From: Membranipora membranacea
Taxonomy: Eukaryota > Bryozoa > Gymnolaemata > Cheilostomatida > Membraniporidae
Reading direction: 5' to 3'
DNA length: 64,000 bases
Assembly (NCBI GenBank): GCA_914767715.1
Contig: OU612075.1
Span: forward strand, 12,710,001-12,774,000
Of the stretch, positions 36,901-49,042 are shown piece after piece. The position numbers and the translations under genes were made by a program. Within the stretch, counting starts at the first letter, position 1; each line of letters begins with the position of its first letter. The notes beneath the pieces were generated by a model. It saw only the letters and a list, made by a program, of their open reading frames with translations. It searched no databases and was not told the origin of the DNA.

Positions 36901-39900
36901 AAGAGAGAATCTTGGATTTAGCCAAATCAGGTACGATTTATCTCCGGTCTAACTTCATTAGTTAATAGAGTATCTGTTATTGTCTTAGAACCACTTGAAA
37001 CAACTAATCCTACCTGTGTATGTATATGCAGTCCAAGTCACATTCACTTTAATAACATATCTGATATAATTATTTTATGCATAATGTGTGATAATCGTGG
37101 TGTGGCGTTCTGATGTCGGCATACAAACCCTAATCTTGGTTCTTAGCAAAATCATAACATTACCTCAATGATGTGTCCGATGTAATGATTTTGTGCACAT
37201 GTGATACTTATGGTGTGACATTATCATGTTGGCATATAAACCCTAATCTTGGTCCTAATAGCTGGAAAAACTGCCTAGTGTCGTAATATACAGGATATAT
37301 CAATGTGGCTGGGTGATAAAGAAAAGGATTGAATGGCCACGTGTTAGATAAATCATGAACTGTGCATATTGTCTGTGACGCTCCAGACATTTTCTTGTTG
37401 AGTGAAGGCATAGAATCTAAACAGTGAATAACTGAATTATCCACACAGGTATACTGGAGCTAGATATAATAAAGGAGAATATCACACACTATGTCGAGAA
37501 TGAGCTTTTCAAAGATCGCGCTCCTCCACCTAAAACAAACGCCAGGTTTTATCCTTCGAAGAAAGTCATATATAACCATTCTCGAGGTAAACTCAAACTG
37601 ATAGGGAAGAAACTAGGTGGCTCTGGTGCAGCTGTGGTGGAGGGCGGCAAGAGGCAGGATTCAAGGTGATTATTAAAACTGGAATGTATAATTATAATCT
37701 TAGAAATCTGACCATGAAGGGAATTAGGAGTTTATTCATTTCCAATGGTGAGGATTTATATTTCTAAGAACAGTGTCAAAGGAATCTCTCTACTGTTTCA
37801 TGAACTCACAGATTTTACAAAAACTTGAAAACTGAGTATTTTTTATTACTGTATCAATAGCGCTGAAGCTGTAAGCTGTACACCGTAATGACAGTTCTCC
37901 ATAAGACCAAGAAACTAATTTATAAAGATGTGATTATGTTTTGATTGTTTTTCGAATTAGTTGTAACATTGAAGACGGATTACTAGAGTTAATAGCAGCA
38001 GTAGAAGAGATCGAGACAGATAATTCTGCTGGCCCGTATTCACCTGTCAGACCTCAGTATAGTGTCAGCAATCGACAAAATCTGTTTACTCAAAAAAGAC
38101 CATCTCTTATTCAAGCGACTGAGCAAAAGGTTAGAATTTCCAAGAGGGTTATCTTTAACAACCCAGCTTTATAGGGCTTTTTCTTAATTGGCTTCAATTT
38201 ATGTCAGTGCTTGAACAATTGGAAGGTTCTCTCTATGTTTGCAGTTGGAAGAACTGCCTCTTGTCTCTTTTATAAAAACGGTATGGTTGAAGGGTAGAGG
38301 TATATATAGGGTCAATCCTCCCCGAAGCTTTGCTGGGACGTTTCATTTTGGCGGTTTCATACATTATCATTATTGTTTATACTGTATGCAGGCCCTGTGT
38401 ATGTATTTACAGGGAATGAGAAACATGTTCAGCTTTTATGATGAAAACATTCAGATTTTGATTAAGGTCATGGCAAATTTTCATAAAGGCTATGGCATAA
38501 ACTGGATAGCAACAGTGGCTATATAGTAAACTATTAGATACTATTAATTGAGGACTCATTTTTATAAACAACAGTTTATTGCTTTAGTCGTACGAGTACA
38601 GCCATCTAGAGGAGAGTGATGATGAACAGTCTGATGGCTCTGATGGCACAACGTCTCATTCAATCACCACCACACATTCTCTTCCTCTACATAGTAAGAC
38701 AAAACTACCCAGCCAGCGCACAGCTAAAGACAGATTCTTCAACCTCATTAAAAAGATCTCCAGGGTTGGAGAGATTTTGGAGGACAATTCAAACTTCACA
38801 ATGCTCTCAGCCGCTCTTATCAATGTGCTGATGCTGGCCAAGCCTCTTGTTCCTCAAGAGAAGTTTAATGAGATATACGGATTGGCTCCGAGACCAACTC
38901 GGTTGTCTCTCAGTACAAGGAAACGCAAACCACGAAGACCAAAGGTAGGTTCAGATTTGCTGTGAAAAATATGGGTTTTGCCATATAGCCAGCTAATTGA
39001 AAACGGCTTATGTGTTTATTGAGGAGGATTGGCATACATTTCATCTATAGAATCTATATCAGAAGCAGCTCAGCCCAAGAACATACAAGAGGATTTTTTC
39101 CTTCAGGGTATTGGCCAGGTACAGGTGTCTGGCGGCCTTATGCCATGAATAATCATTGACCCTTACACTACAGTTACCCGTCCTGATCTCCTTTGAAACA
39201 GGCAAAAGAAGTGAGATTTCACAAAACAGTAGCCACTAAACTCCAGGATCTCACATCAGTTATGGAAGATCTTCTCCCAGAACCCAACACTAACCGTGAG
39301 AATCTGGTAACCGAGCCCTCTCCTACAGTTTACACTCGCTTATGATTAGAAGGTTTTCAAAGCTGAAGGGTAACCCCTCCCAAAGTGCACGCAAACAACA
39401 GGCAGACATTAGTCATGCCTTTTGGGTGAGACCCCCTCTTAACATTATTTCTATTCTATATTTTAGCCAAACAAGCCCATGATGCCGAGGAGACCAGATG
39501 CAAACCCTGATTTTGTTCCCCCAACTAAGAAGGTGAGAGCTGTCGTGAGGCAAAAGAAGATTGGGCAAGAATCAGCTGTGAAAAATGAGACAACTACTAT
39601 AAAGTCTGAACAAAGATCTCGTAAGAGTTCACTTATCAGCAAACTTCTACTGAGCACAGAGTCCACCAGTTGTGTACGGGCAACTCCTCTTAAGAGAGAG
39701 ATAACAGACATTTCTGTAGCTGATACTAAGCCACATACTATGGTCTCACATGTACTCAGGGTAGCAACAGCAGCTAGTGCAGCTAGACTGCATAATACCT
39801 CTGTCAGCGATTCCCCTACAGATGAAATTACAACTCAATCAGATTTAGACGCAACAAATCCACCTCTACCATCTCGGAGAGATAGTAAGAAACCTAAGCT

Positions 39901-40447
39901 CGCAGGCGCAGAGTCTACCTCTGCAAAATCAGCAATTCATGATCAATTATCGGATATCATCAGTGACAATGGGCAGCAGGCCCCTCCATCTCCCAATCAC
40001 AATAAAGAGCCGGTGAAAATTGCTGCGAAACCTGTTGAAAATACCTCTGCATCGGTTGCAAACAAACAAAGCAAACCTATTGTGTCGCAAGTGAGTCTAG
40101 AGGAGAAAAGAAGCTTGTCATCATCTAAGAAAACTTTAACTTCAAATCAGTCCAAAGATAAACAGTCCAAAGATGCGAATTCTGCGGCTGTATTGTCGGC
40201 ACAGCCAGAACATGTACCGCACCAAACGATCTGTGTCATACACGACGAAAATCTGTGTGAAGCGGACAAAACCAGTATTATTACAGACACTGTCAATGTG
40301 GCTAAAACAGCAGCAGCTGCCTTAGATCTGAACTGTGAAGAGCTCACTATAACTGTGTCCAAAAATGAACAAGATAAACTGGTATACCTACTTAAACCAT
40401 CATCGGCTTCGCCTTCAGACCCCCCTATCATACTCTTTACTGAGTAA
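33933..40447 (+). CDS. CaRF-like (ALS2CR8 family) nuclear factor, complete, ten exons
   Basis: Exons 33933-34110, 34459-34619, 35122-35202, 35710-35892, 36864-36930, 37449-37665, 37961-38129, 38588-38944, 39202-39306 and 39467-40447 join in phase to 832 residues. The ATG has an ideal context (ACCATGG), though the frame is open back to the acceptor near 33890. The N-terminal 200 residues resemble the calcium-response-factor domain, a metal-binding DNA-binding fold. Seen: VVSAPSLDKITQYLDEY; a block with WQSGPYNIQYTGHPYIIV; cysteines at 100/101; RRCGCPALVNI (Cys122, Cys124); and His195/His197 before TGE. The rest is low-complexity with basic clusters (TRKRKPRRPK) that could act in nuclear import. 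A Ser/Asp-rich patch at the start of exon 8 (EESDDEQSDGSDG) resembles a CK2 site cluster. The protein is larger than a bare domain. The assignment rests on motif likeness. Confidence 0.72.
36143..36656. mobile_element. Foldback MITE, copy 2
   Basis: The same element as 23965-24473, alike along its whole length apart from scattered substitutions and small indels, with the right end GAGCTCAGAAAACTGTCTAT intact and a more diverged left end. It lies in the CaRF-like gene's intron between exons 4 and 5. Confidence 0.85.
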
Positions 40448-40479
40448 ATCTGTAAGTTTATTATCAATCATTGCTCCGG

Positions 40480-40485
40480 AATAAA
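40480..40485 (+). terminator. Poly(A) signal of the CaRF-like gene
   Basis: AATAAA 33 bases after the stop codon at 40445-40447. The position fits a very short 3' UTR. Confidence 0.5.
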
Positions 40486-41087
40486 CAGAAATAACAAACT
40501 TTCAGTTTTTTGGGTTTGATCATGAATTAGAATCTCATGCGAGGCTGCATTCTGGCTTTATTTTTGCTATTTTGAGCTGAATTCATCTCGAATTAGTGAT
40601 TCATAAATTGTATATATGTATACTTTTATTGTCAATCCACATTCATCTTTGCAAATGTACAGGGATATAAACTAGAATCTACCCTGTTTTTACTTTGATT
40701 GATTGAGGAGAAACAGCAACAACAGCAACATCAACAACAACAACAACAAAAACACCTCAATCTCAAGTTACCGTAGATATTATCCTTTGGTATGAGAATG
40801 TTCTCTCTTCTGTCTTAGTAAGTTTTGTTGTTGATGTAATCAGATTACTCAGGTTGGTAGTTGTCTTCTATCAGGTTGTGAGGAGAAAATACCCACCACT
40901 TAGATTAAATATACTGCATCCCTTAGATTATCAGTCAGATGTGTATTAACAATTTGAGAGTTTTTAATGTGTATAATCATATGGCGATTTTCCCAAGTTT
41001 TTATCGCAATCATCTTCAAAACAGCACTACTATAAAAAGTTAGCCTGGGCTAATTAAAAGTGATCTATATCAGCAATAGGAGTAGGA

Positions 41088-41300
41088 GGTGGTTTAGCTG
41101 GTTAGAGTGCTGGTTGTTTGGTGCGCAAGTGTTAGAGTTCGAAATTCACTACAGTCTATGGACTTTGGGTGCTTGGATGGCCCCCAGATTTGCTCCGACT
41201 TGCTTACAAACTTTGATCGATGGGGGCGCAGTAATTGCAGCCTCGCCCCTATGAAACTAATCTCTCACATCCAATGTCTAGGATGTGGTGTGTGATAATA
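41088..41300 (+). mobile_element. tRNA-derived SINE, copy in plus orientation
   Basis: GTAGGAGGTGGTTTAGCTGG starts a tRNA-like head with A-box (TTTAGCTGGTTAGAGTG) and B-box-like AGAGTTCGAAATTC. The body includes GGCCCCCAGATTTGCTCCGA and ends near GATGTGGTGTGTGATA. The body is shared with the minus-strand copy at 48075-48312, which defines a SINE family. Confidence 0.8.
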
Positions 41301-42599
41301 CCACCTGGAGGATAGCTGACGGTGGGACAATTTTTTATCACAATTTAGTCAAATAATGACTATAAGTAACAAGATGCAAACCAGCGCTCTTTATAAATCT
41401 ACTTGGAGACATATTATGAGGATTATGAAATCCCTTTCATCGTAACATGGTTTATAACCACATTCAAATTAACAACATGGACATTTTAGCCACGGGTTTA
41501 GGGACCTGATTAATGCTAAATACGATCATCTGATAGGACTGCAGCCACATGAGAGCATTCAATGGACGGAAGAGTTTTACATGAACATACGCCCTCTCAA
41601 CTCTATTAAAGTATTAAAAAAAACTTAAGGCCACGTTACAGGGGAGGTAAGAAGCAGAGAAAGGTCATAAATTTTGAAGCTGTGATTGGTATTTTCGATC
41701 TTTCTTCATAATTAGTTGTAATTGTAACATAATCAGGTATGATTTACCTTTAGTCTTACTCCCAAAAAGTATTTACGACTGTTAGTTGAGAATCACCCCA
41801 CATGAAACCACTTGACACAATTATTCCTCCTATTATTCTGTCTCTTAGCGCCCCAGTTAATGAATCTGTAAAGGTAGAAGGTAGAAAGGCCTTGATGTCT
41901 TGATATTGGTTTTAACAGCTGGGCAAATATGACCATATTGTAATTAAAAGGCTGGTTTTAATAAATGGCCAGTTAAATGGCCAAATATTAGACAACACAC
42001 ACACAGCACATGTTTATGTGAATATCATTTTATTTTCATGTCGAATTTGAGCTTAGAACATATCCACACAGCACAGGTACACTGGAGGTTGGTATACTAA
42101 AGGAGAATATCACACACTATGTAGAGAATGAGGTGATACAAGTGACCGAATAAGGTGGAGAAGTTTGGTGGAACTAGGAGTCAGGCAAAAACCCGCCACC
42201 CGATCAGGACATGGCGGTGAAAGGTGAACATGTAAATAATGAGCGTTATATAGATAGGATGCACTCCACAACCCACAACCAACGCCAAGTTTTATCCTTC
42301 GAATAAAGTCAAATATAACTAGTATCAAGTTAAACTGAAACAGCTAGGGGAAAAACATGGCAGCCCTGGTGCAGAGGTGGCAAGAGGTGATTATCAAAAC
42401 TGGAATGTCTCTAATGTCAAAAATCTGACCATAAAGGGATTTAGGGTGTCAGTTCTTATTTTATTCTGTTTATTGGTAAGGTCAAGATAGGTTCAGGTTA
42501 CTGGGTAATCTTTAATAATCCTGGCTTCATGGCTTTCCTAAATTGGCATTAAAATTGGATCAGTAACCTACTTGAAAAACCTAAGGCAATAAGGCAATA

Positions 42600-42700
42600 T
42601 GGGCCACTGTATGCACAATATGCGCTGTATGCGTTGTATACATGTATGTGTTGTATGTACCTACGCACTGTATACGTGTATGAGTTGTATGCACTTTAGG
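42600..42700. repeat. Degenerate TGTATGC-type minisatellite
   Basis: Irregular repeats of the string (T)GTATGCR/TGTATAC over about 100 bp, inside the CaRF-like pseudogene. Confidence 0.5.
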
Positions 42701-44107
42701 TATGCAATCGCTCTTAAACAGGAAACGCATTGAAAGTTTGTCATGGATATGGCATATACAGGATAAAGATAGTAGTTGTAATAACGCTTTTAGGTATACA
42801 AACTTCCTTTTGACTACAATATGTTGTTTACTAGATGTAATCTGTACGGCACTATTAGTATTTTAAACTTTTCCAGGGCTCATTATTTCACATTAAAGTT
42901 TCTTGTTATAGTCGACCAAACCACCCAGCCAGCACACAGCTAAAGACAATTTTCTCAATCACCAATGTTTCAAAAATTGGTGAGAATTTTTCAAGGACAA
43001 TCCAAAGGTCATAAAGCAATTATGTTCCACTAGTTTGTTGAGATGTACTAAGAGCAGATCTGCCATCTCGCTGTGAAAGATAAAACTAATATAACTCAAG
43101 GTAAATATGCCTGAGTATATAGGATCTGTCTTACAACCAGCTATTCGAAAACAGCTTATGCGTTTATAGCGGAGGATTAGCATACAGCAATAGAATTTAG
43201 ATCAGAAGCAGTTCAGCTTAAGCCCAGACACGAGAACTTTTCTTGAAGGGCACTGGCCAGGTACAGGTGTTTAGCGGGTGACGCCATGGATTATTGTTGC
43301 CACTCCCATAGATATAGATATACATTTAACGCCTATTTCACGTCCTAATCCCCAGCAAGATGAGCAAACAAACATATGTTTTACACAACAGGGACTAGTC
43401 TCTTGAATCATGGACTAGTTATGGTTAGATTTGCTCCCAAACACAAACAACAACCTTGCTAAACATTAAACCACACTTTCAACGTATAGGGCATATGTGA
43501 GGTGCTCCTTTTCCGAGAAAAGAACATCCCAAGAAATAAACTTTCAATATATCTATATTTATTTTTCTGGAAAATTGGATGAGGTAGGGAGGGGATTTAT
43601 GTTAATTCAACGTATATCGGATGAGAGAACTGACAAAGATTTTATGTTTAAAGTTTTGTTGGCTCATAGGGTAACTGGCTTTATTTTCACAGGCTCATTC
43701 CTTCATTCAATTGATTTCAAGCGTGCATTTTTTGAGCTGAACCACCAACCATGGGTAATTCAAAAATTTTACTATCAGACTTAATACCCTGACTGTGGTA
43801 GTAGTAAATCACTTATTTCATTCATATAACAGTGATAAGAACGGAACTCCTGCGCTTTAACATATTCATTGAATGAGGTGGTGAATCGCAAACATAAACA
43901 AGGGAGATCTCTCATCTCTCATCTAATTAATCTCACTCGGAGCGCTTTGGCTCCTTTATCGAGATGCAGTCGTGTATGAACAATTGTTTAAATTATCAGT
44001 AGCAGGGAAGAAAACCAGTTTGTCTACGAGATAAGAACATAGTTAATTGAGATGAAGAGATGAAGAGCTATACACCTGAAGGTGCTGGGGGCTGGAACAA
44101 TCAACCA

Positions 44108-44205
44108 ATCAACCAATGGGATTCGAAACCCACAACTCTTGCGGCACTAATCGCCTGGCAGTGAATAGCAAGCGGCTAACCGAATGCGCCATCTCACCAT
44201 CCTCA
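44108..44205 (-). mobile_element. tRNA-derived SINE head or tRNA pseudogene
   Basis: On the minus strand GATGGCGCATTCGGTTAG resembles an A-box region and GGGTTTCGAATCCC a B-box, about 60 nt apart. The extra length between them suggests a long variable arm or decay. The B-box has an extra T. Confidence 0.5.
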
Positions 44206-47200
44206 ACTAAATAAAGCTTCCTGTTTAGCTTTACAATGTTCAAGTTGAAAAGGGATTAAAATACTCAAACTCTCTCAGTGAACAGCATGGATTATTGTAA
44301 GAGAAACACATAACATAAATATTTACAGTTATTAGTGGAGGAGGAATCTGGTGGAGGGTGTTTTGGTGTAACCTTTCTTTAAGCCACCAGTTATCTCCCT
44401 TCCTGGTGATAGCTTATTGTGACATCTTTGAAGTCACCAACCTGCATTGGTTGATTTGTTAGTGGAATCAGGTATGTTGGGCGTTTCGCCTATAATTAAA
44501 ATGAATTGTGAGTATAATCCTGTCATATGGTAAAAAATATGTACCAATTCCACCTACCTGGGAGGGATATCGTGTATGTCGGCTTATCTGAAGTCAACAA
44601 AGATGTTGTGTCATCTATTAAATGAGATTAGTTAATCTAGACAAATGTCGCAGTAATCCCACGCTCCAGTGTCGTGTTGCAGTGGGAAGTGGGGATTAAC
44701 ATTATTTATTACACCTCTATATTTAGAAGGTTAATCTGAGGGTAAAGCAATGTTGCCTTGTCATGTGGCCCTCACTGGTTGTATCACAAGGACAAGGCAA
44801 TAGCAAATTTTTTTACCTTTTTTTGCATTTTCACATCTTATTTCACCTGACGTGCATGTTGTTTTAAAACAACGGAGGTTGAAATGTCGACAGCATAAAT
44901 ATGTTTGTCAGCCAGCCGGCGGTTTGACAGGAAAACTTTTGTTAAGAAAACTAAATATACACAACTTTACATGAATTCAATTTGTTACATGGTATAACAC
45001 TAATTCCTCAATACTAAAAATACTTGCTCATCCTCTTTATCAGGTAATTTACATATCTATGTAGTATATTATATTGTTACTGGATATTCCTTATGGTTAT
45101 GTGGGAAAAGAGTAGATTTTGATGGAAATATAGATGGCTCAGCGGTTATCAAGGGCAGTGGGCCCATGACAGGCGGGGAGGATGGGGGAGGGGTGTAATG
45201 TTCCCGAAAAAAAGCAGAAGAGTAGAAATTAGAATAGAAAAAGACCAGATCTTGGCAGCCCTCATTATGACAATAAAGATTGGATTGAAGTTCCCACTTT
45301 CAGTGGAGTTAGAGGCAATCAACTTATCTGACAACAGTCAATTAATGAACTTCTCGATTTTATGAAGGTGCAGGATGTTATTGTGGTTACTGCTGTTGAC
45401 TTGCTCATATCAATAACACCTACACCCTCTAAGGTATATTAACCTCTACACTGTGGTCCTAATGACAATTGGCCAGGCAGGTTGGTCTCCTCAGATCCCA
45501 CGCCTACATATTACTTTAGAAAAATCTTGAAACACGTTCTTTCAAATCCCTGGTACATCATATTGCGGTGGTTAATTAATCTCAGCATTGAATATCCTCA
45601 GCACCATACCGCATATAACCACAGAATATAGAAAACCCTGAAATCTCCAGCACTATGGCTTTTTAGAACTCGCTCACCTATAAAACTGCTCTCAATTCTA
45701 GTCTGAAATTTTTTTCGATTTTCGCCTTGGACTAAGACAATGAATGATGCTGCTGCTACACTTACCTATTTTCCACCAAAATTGACTTGGAATGTGACTG
45801 AATCAGATTTTTGCAATTGATTGAAAATCACTCCGAGTACGTTTTTTTTCGAGCGCTCTTGGATTTTTCATGGACCTCTTGATTGTCTGATCGTGGACTA
45901 TTGCATGACCGAACTTTACTGTAAATCCTTTACTTCTGATCTGATCGATTGATCTATAACTTTAATACATGAAATCATTATACATAAATTATCTGCTATT
46001 TGTATAGTTTTAAGCCAGTAAATCCACCACTCCACCCTGAGTTAAAGCCTTGTGTTCCTAAAGAGAAATGAAATGAAACGGAGATGAGGAATGATTGCCT
46101 CTCAATTTTCTTTCTAGCCTCATGAAACATCTGTGCCAAGATCATGGATATTTAATGATGACAGTGTGTACTTTTCTTCCCTATACAACCACCATTTTTT
46201 GAGTGTAGCCTGAGCAAAGTTGAGATTCAAGGTAGCGACTCTTCTCTAGCTGGATCTCAATTTGGCGACTGGTTAGAAAATGTCACACTGCATTACAGTT
46301 CTGTAATATCCAGTTTGTAACTAATTGAAACAGCTTGCAGCTGATATAATCCTAAAGTCTCGCTGTGAAATCGCCGCCTTTATTTTGGGCTTGGGAGCCT
46401 TCATTGTTAACGATGGGATATTATCAGAAGGCGAGGGGAATATGACGTTGCTGAACAGCACCGATCTAAGTTACATATCTTTGTACATTACTGCCCCCAT
46501 AGTTGGTCAGTTGGGCCCCTGATTTCAAGGAGTAAACCCACCTCCTACAGTGACACTTCACCTCAGCCAACAGAATGAATTATTTCATTGGTTTTCTACG
46601 CCCATTCACAGTGTGGAATTGTGGAATTGTCCCCTCACATAATATTTACGCCATGACAACCTCTACCAAATAAACAAAGTGTATTCCGTTTATCGTTTTA
46701 TCAGCATAATCTTGATTTCCAAAAATGGGTTTGTAGATCAGTTGTTGCGGTTTTCCATAATCCCGTTCCTCTGTTCCTTCTGAGGAATAATACAAATGCT
46801 GGGCGGCTCCTGGATACCAATTTGACTAATTCTAACCAGACTAATATCTCAATTTGTCCCCAACCCTAAAGTTTCCATTGCTCGAGTGTTATTGGTAGAC
46901 ACTACAGTAAATTATTGCCGGTCTGTTTTTTTGTCGCTGATTATTTTGTTCTACATAAGATCAGAAGAGATTAGGGTGTGGCGTGTTTCTTTCCCATTCT
47001 CACATTATGTTGACTGATTATAGTTTGTGGTTTTTGCTCCGCCTGCGTCCTGGTTAAGGTGGCACAATGTGGCACGAGACACATGAAATTATGTCAACAT
47101 TTAAATCAAAGGATTAGTAGGGTATATGTACAAACATAGAAGACAACTCTCTGATAATCTCATTAACAATGCTATGTGTTGATAGCAGCAAGTATGTGTG

Positions 47201-48074
47201 GTGTTAATATAAAATATGTAAAGAGATATTCCCAGCACTTCTAGGATTTAGATAAGTAGATTAGAGAATTAATTGGTCACTTGAAGTTAAGTTTTATATG
47301 TAATTTGAGGTAAATATGTTAAACCATTAGGTGACCATCAAGGTATACTATACTGTAGCAGAGGATGCCGCGCCTATAATGGATTATCTACCTAACTGTA
47401 CAAGTGCTAATCTATGTTATAAATAAATCATGTAATTAACTTCACTTTAATCTATCTTAATCTTTACAGCTAACCTCAATTATGACTGGCAAGTTGATGA
47501 TCTGCCCAAACATAAACATCTTGTTATGACAAGAGATGATATAAGGCTCCCCCCCCCCCTAAAAAAGATTTCTTGTGGTCAATTGACCAAATTAACGCTG
47601 CATGGTCAGGTACTATGAGAATATGAATCTGCTGTCATCCTCATCTAAAAGTAATGATCTGCCCGACTGTTTCTTATGCTTTTATTGCTTCAGGTCTATT
47701 TACATTTCCCAATACCTCTGCTCAGACTAATAACACTGATAGCAAAATGCTGACATTGAGTCCAGTAGCATGGCCACATCATCCCATCTACATCTGTCAC
47801 TCGATTACAACTTTACTAAACCCTCTTTTTCCAAAAGCAGAAACATGTTCAACTTTACTACTTGAAGTCATAGATGATTCGTAAACCCAGAAAAATAGTT
47901 ACAGTCAAAGCTTCATACAAGTCGCAGATACATGTCATCTATAGTGGTGTGCAGTTGAACTGAGTTTAACAATCTTGATGCATATTGGTTGCCAGGTCAA
48001 TTCGATTCCGCCGCTAAAGATTTTATTATCAAGGAACTTCAATTGTGCCTTGTGACTTTATTTTGTGAAGGTTG

Positions 48075-48312
48075 ATTAAAAATCAGATGTCGTATCACAC
48101 TCCACATCCCGAAGCATGTGCGGCGAAAGATTAGTTGCCTTATTGGCGAGGCCGCAATATCTGCGCCAGGTTGCTCTCTGTTTGTAGGCAGGTCGGAGCA
48201 GACCTGGGGGCCAACCAAGGCGATGGACTGCAGCGGGATTCGAACATACGACCTTCTTCATTTGCATGCCAAAGGAACGGTGCTCTACCCAACTGAGCCA
48301 CCTCCTACTTCG
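48075..48312 (-). mobile_element. tRNA-derived SINE, minus-strand copy
   Basis: Read on the minus strand it begins GTAGGAGGTGGCTCAGTTGG, with an A-box, then a B-box (TATGTTCGAATCCC), then a body with GGCCCCCAGGTCTGCTCCGA and an end near GGATGTGGAGTGTGATA. It matches the copy at 41088-41300 in head and body. Confidence 0.85.
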
Positions 48313-48575
48313 GCTCCTGCCGCTTTAAGGTCATCACAATTATAATACTAGAGATGATCGGAAATAGACAATGCTGCGCAAAAACTTTAGAGCAGCTTTT
48401 TTGAGACAATGTACCTTCGACATCTGAGGCTAGAGCTTATCATAGTAGGCGTGTTCCATGACATCGCGATTTTGAAAGGAGCGGATAATCCTCTTATCGC
48501 CATGGATACCAGAAGTATGCCTGCTGTCAGTCCTCCAATGTTTTGAGGTGAGCGGATTATCTCTCTATACGGAGG

Positions 48576-48583
48576 TATATAAG
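48576..48583 (+). promoter_or_regulatory. TATA box and first non-coding exon of the collagen gene
   Basis: TATATAAG at 48576-48583 is followed about 25-30 bases later by TTCAGACTTATT, a plausible initiator near 48606. A non-coding exon would then run to 48665, where a strong donor CA|GTAAGT stands. The coding exon has its acceptor TTATTTTAG just before the ATG at 49043. Inferred from spacing only. Confidence 0.6.
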
Positions 48584-49042
48584 CTAGCGCAGGCAGTGGA
48601 TATCTTCAGACTTATTCTCATACTCAACTATATCAGTTTTCTTCTCTTCCATCAGGTTGCTAGCAGTAAGTACTCCTGAGTTCATACCATCTATATTTAT
48701 ACGTAATTCACCAATATTTGATTTCACTTTTGTTGAGAGGAACTAGAATTCCTTAGCAAATGGAATCATAAGAATAGTATTAATGACGCATTAATAGACC
48801 TGCCTGCAAACTGAGAGCAACTTGGCGCCGAATACGGCGGCCGCGCCCTTAAGGCACTGATATTTCTCAGTCCTCGGACAGAGACAACACTTGCGATTTT
48901 TTTTTTTTAACCCACATAAAATATTCCATACGCATATCTGCCTTTGGCATTCTGTTTACAGATTATGTATTTTATTTTTATATGATGTAGTTTATATACG
49001 TATGTATTTTGATTCTATTGATATAAATCTTTATTTTAGACA

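Larger units (their letters stand above)
40850..43460 (+). pseudogene. Decayed tandem copy of the CaRF-like gene
   Basis: Collinear, degraded copies of the upstream gene's exons and introns are seen. 40855-41065 matches intron sequence near 34885-35400. 41530-41650 matches exon 4 (WTEEFYMNI, HVTGE and its GTAAG donor) but with an A-run and a TAA inside. 42075-42390 matches exon 6, with an insertion. 42903-43015 matches part of exon 8. 43140-43400 matches the exon 8/9 intron and exon 9. The copy lacks the first two exons, the RRCGCP exon and the long last exon, and carries stops and frame breaks. A SINE (41088-41300) has inserted in it. It cannot encode the protein. Confidence 0.85.
43461..48570. 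other. Gene-poor stretch before the collagen promoter
   Basis: No coding exon is supported. It holds tRNA-derived repeats at 44108-44205 and 48075-48312 and a C-run near 47551-47560. The last few hundred bases before 48576 are the probable upstream regulatory region of the collagen gene. Confidence 0.4.

Noticed and set aside
46325-47884. Short plus-strand frames with hydrophobic parts upstream of the collagen gene
   Set aside because: No splice context, no continuation in neighbouring sequence and no family likeness.
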